Both the position numbers and the translations under genes were made by a program. The notes under the pieces were generated by a model that did not search any database, was not told the origin of the DNA, and was given only the letters and a program-made list of their open reading frames with translations. Source: Archangium sp. (GTDB lineage Bacteria > Myxococcota > Myxococcia > Myxococcales > Myxococcaceae). Taken from it: a stretch of DNA of 8,950 nucleotides. Positions 8,138 to 8,950 of this stretch are shown here, in pieces; position 1 is the stretch's first letter; the number at the start of each line of letters is the position of its first letter. The DNA lies in the NCBI GenBank assembly GCA_016793525.1, contig JAEUJT010000528.1, forward strand, positions 1 through 8,950, in the 5' to 3' direction.

Positions 8138-8950
8138 TGCGAATTCTCGTCACGGGTGGAACTGGTTTCTTGGGCACGCACCTCGTGCCGATGTTGGTGG
8201 CCGCGGGTCACCAGGTGCGGGTGCTCGGGAGGACGAAGCCTCCGGCGTCGTGGACCCAGGTTGAATTCGTGCAGGCCGACCTGGCCGATCGCGCCGCCGT
8301 GCGAAAGGCGCTCGAGGGCGTCGAGGCGCTGTACCACCTGGCCGGGTTGGTCAGCTTCAAGAACGAAGACGGCCGCAAGATGTACGCGCTGCACGTCGAC
8401 GCCACGCGCGAATTGCTCCGCGACGTTCGTGAGCTCGGCACCCAGCCCCGCGTCATCCTCGCGTCCACCTCCGGCACCATCGCCGTGTCGAAAGAGGAGC
8501 GCGTCGGTACCGAAGCCGACGCGTACCCGATCGAGACCGTGGGCCGCTGGCCGTATTACCTCTCGAAAATCTACGAAGAGCGGCTCGCGCTCGAGTTCTG
8601 CGAGAAGCACCGCATTCCCCTCGTGGTGCTGAACCCCAGCTTGCTCATGGGCCCCGGCGACGACCGGTTGTCATCGACATGGACGGTGGTGAAGTTCCTC
8701 CAGCGCGACATTCCCGCGATGCCCGGCGGCGGCATGTGTTTCGTCGACGCACGCGATGTAGCGCAGGCGGCGGTCAACGCGTTGACCCGAGGCCAGCTCT
8801 ACGGGCGCCACTTGATGGGGGTGAATCTCTCGATGCACGAGTTCTTCGCCCGGCTCGAGCGCATGACCGGCGTCTCGGCGCCGCGGGTGAAGTTGCCGAA
8901 GCAGGTGAACATCTTCGGGGCCTACGCGCTCGAGCGCCTCGCGGAGTGGC
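8137..8950 (+). CDS. Extended-SDR NAD(P)-dependent reductase/epimerase-like protein (3' end outside window)
   Basis: The first 271 residues of a short-chain dehydrogenase of the extended (NAD-dependent epimerase / dihydroflavonol-4-reductase-like) type. [13 protein letters not shown] at 1-13 carries the GxxGxxG cofactor motif, VRVLGR is at 27-32, ADLAD at 48-51 is the usual acidic block, and YHLAGLVSF is at 66-74. ASTSGT (109-114) holds the catalytic Ser/Thr position, Y140-x3-K144 is the active-site pair, and LNPSLLMGPGD (165-175) is the typical post-catalytic loop. No signal peptide is visible, so it is probably cytoplasmic. The ATG overlaps the TGA of the elbD-like gene by one base (TGATG) and has a GGAGGA ribosome site, so it is almost certainly co-expressed with it. 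By position it may be another elb-cluster member, reducing or otherwise modifying a lipid intermediate. I do not assign a symbol. The substrate cannot be read from the sequence; the general fold is certain. Confidence 0.92.
   Translation, partial: MRILVTGGTGFLGTHLVPMLVAAGHQVRVLGRTKPPASWTQVEFVQADLADRAAVRKALEGVEALYHLAGLVSFKNEDGRKMYALHVDATRELLRDVRELGTQPRVILASTSGTIAVSKEERVGTEADAYPIETVGRWPYYLSKIYEERLALEFCEKHRIPLVVLNPSLLMGPGDDRLSSTWTVVKFLQRDIPAMPGGGMCFVDARDVAQAAVNALTRGQLYGRHLMGVNLSMHEFFARLERMTGVSAPRVKLPKQVNIFGAYALERLAEW

Noticed and set aside
8156..8632. Plus-strand 158-codon open frame near the right end
   Set aside because: It is a frame shadow of the SDR gene that starts at 8137, whose cofactor and YxxxK motifs are read in a different frame.
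1..8950. CRISPR arrays, tRNA/rRNA genes, insertion sequences and phage genes
   Set aside because: I looked for repeat-spacer patterns, tRNA-like cloverleaf sequences and transposase-like proteins and saw none. The window is ordinary chromosomal coding DNA apart from the features listed.

Overview
The window is high-GC, densely coding DNA with strong G/C preference at third codon positions. It fits a member of the Myxococcota (myxobacteria). The best lineage clue is a 1465-residue protein whose domain order (fatty acyl reductase, AMP-ligase, carrier protein, PlsC acyltransferase) matches what I recall for ElbD, the myxobacterial ether-lipid enzyme. The species cannot be named from the sequence alone.

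Layout from left to right. (1) At 1-1332 on the plus strand is the 3' part of purL (FGAM synthase, small PurL form), cut by the left edge. (2) At 1333-1656 there is no intact gene, but 1376-1576 looks like a frameshifted remnant of a coding region. (3) At 1657-2634 (+) is a probably exported, cysteine-bearing protein of unknown function with a conserved D-x-D-S-G-P block. (4) On the minus strand, 3616-3281 encodes a small zinc-ribbon protein, followed 13 bp later by a methyltransferase at 3267-2608. These two look like an operon, and the methyltransferase overlaps the 3' end of the exported-protein gene tail to tail. (5) At 3617-3739 is a 123 bp divergent spacer with a short perfect inverted repeat. 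(6) At 3740-8137 (+) is the elbD-like multifunctional gene. (7) At 8137-8950 (+) is an extended-SDR NAD(P)-dependent reductase/epimerase gene, cut by the right edge. It overlaps the elbD-like stop codon by one base and has a strong ribosome binding site inside the elbD-like 3' end.

The two rightmost genes are almost certainly co-transcribed and form the lipid part of the window. The large enzyme can in principle activate a fatty acid as an acyl-adenylate, load it on its own carrier domain, reduce an acyl thioester to a fatty alcohol, and transfer an acyl group to a glycerol-type acceptor. The downstream SDR is a second redox activity translationally coupled to it. In Myxococcus xanthus and Stigmatella aurantiaca, ElbD has been reported to be needed for normal ether-lipid formation and to matter for fruiting-body formation and sporulation. 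So the most notable system here is related to a described one rather than wholly new. The purL, exported-protein and methyltransferase genes show no visible functional link to it.
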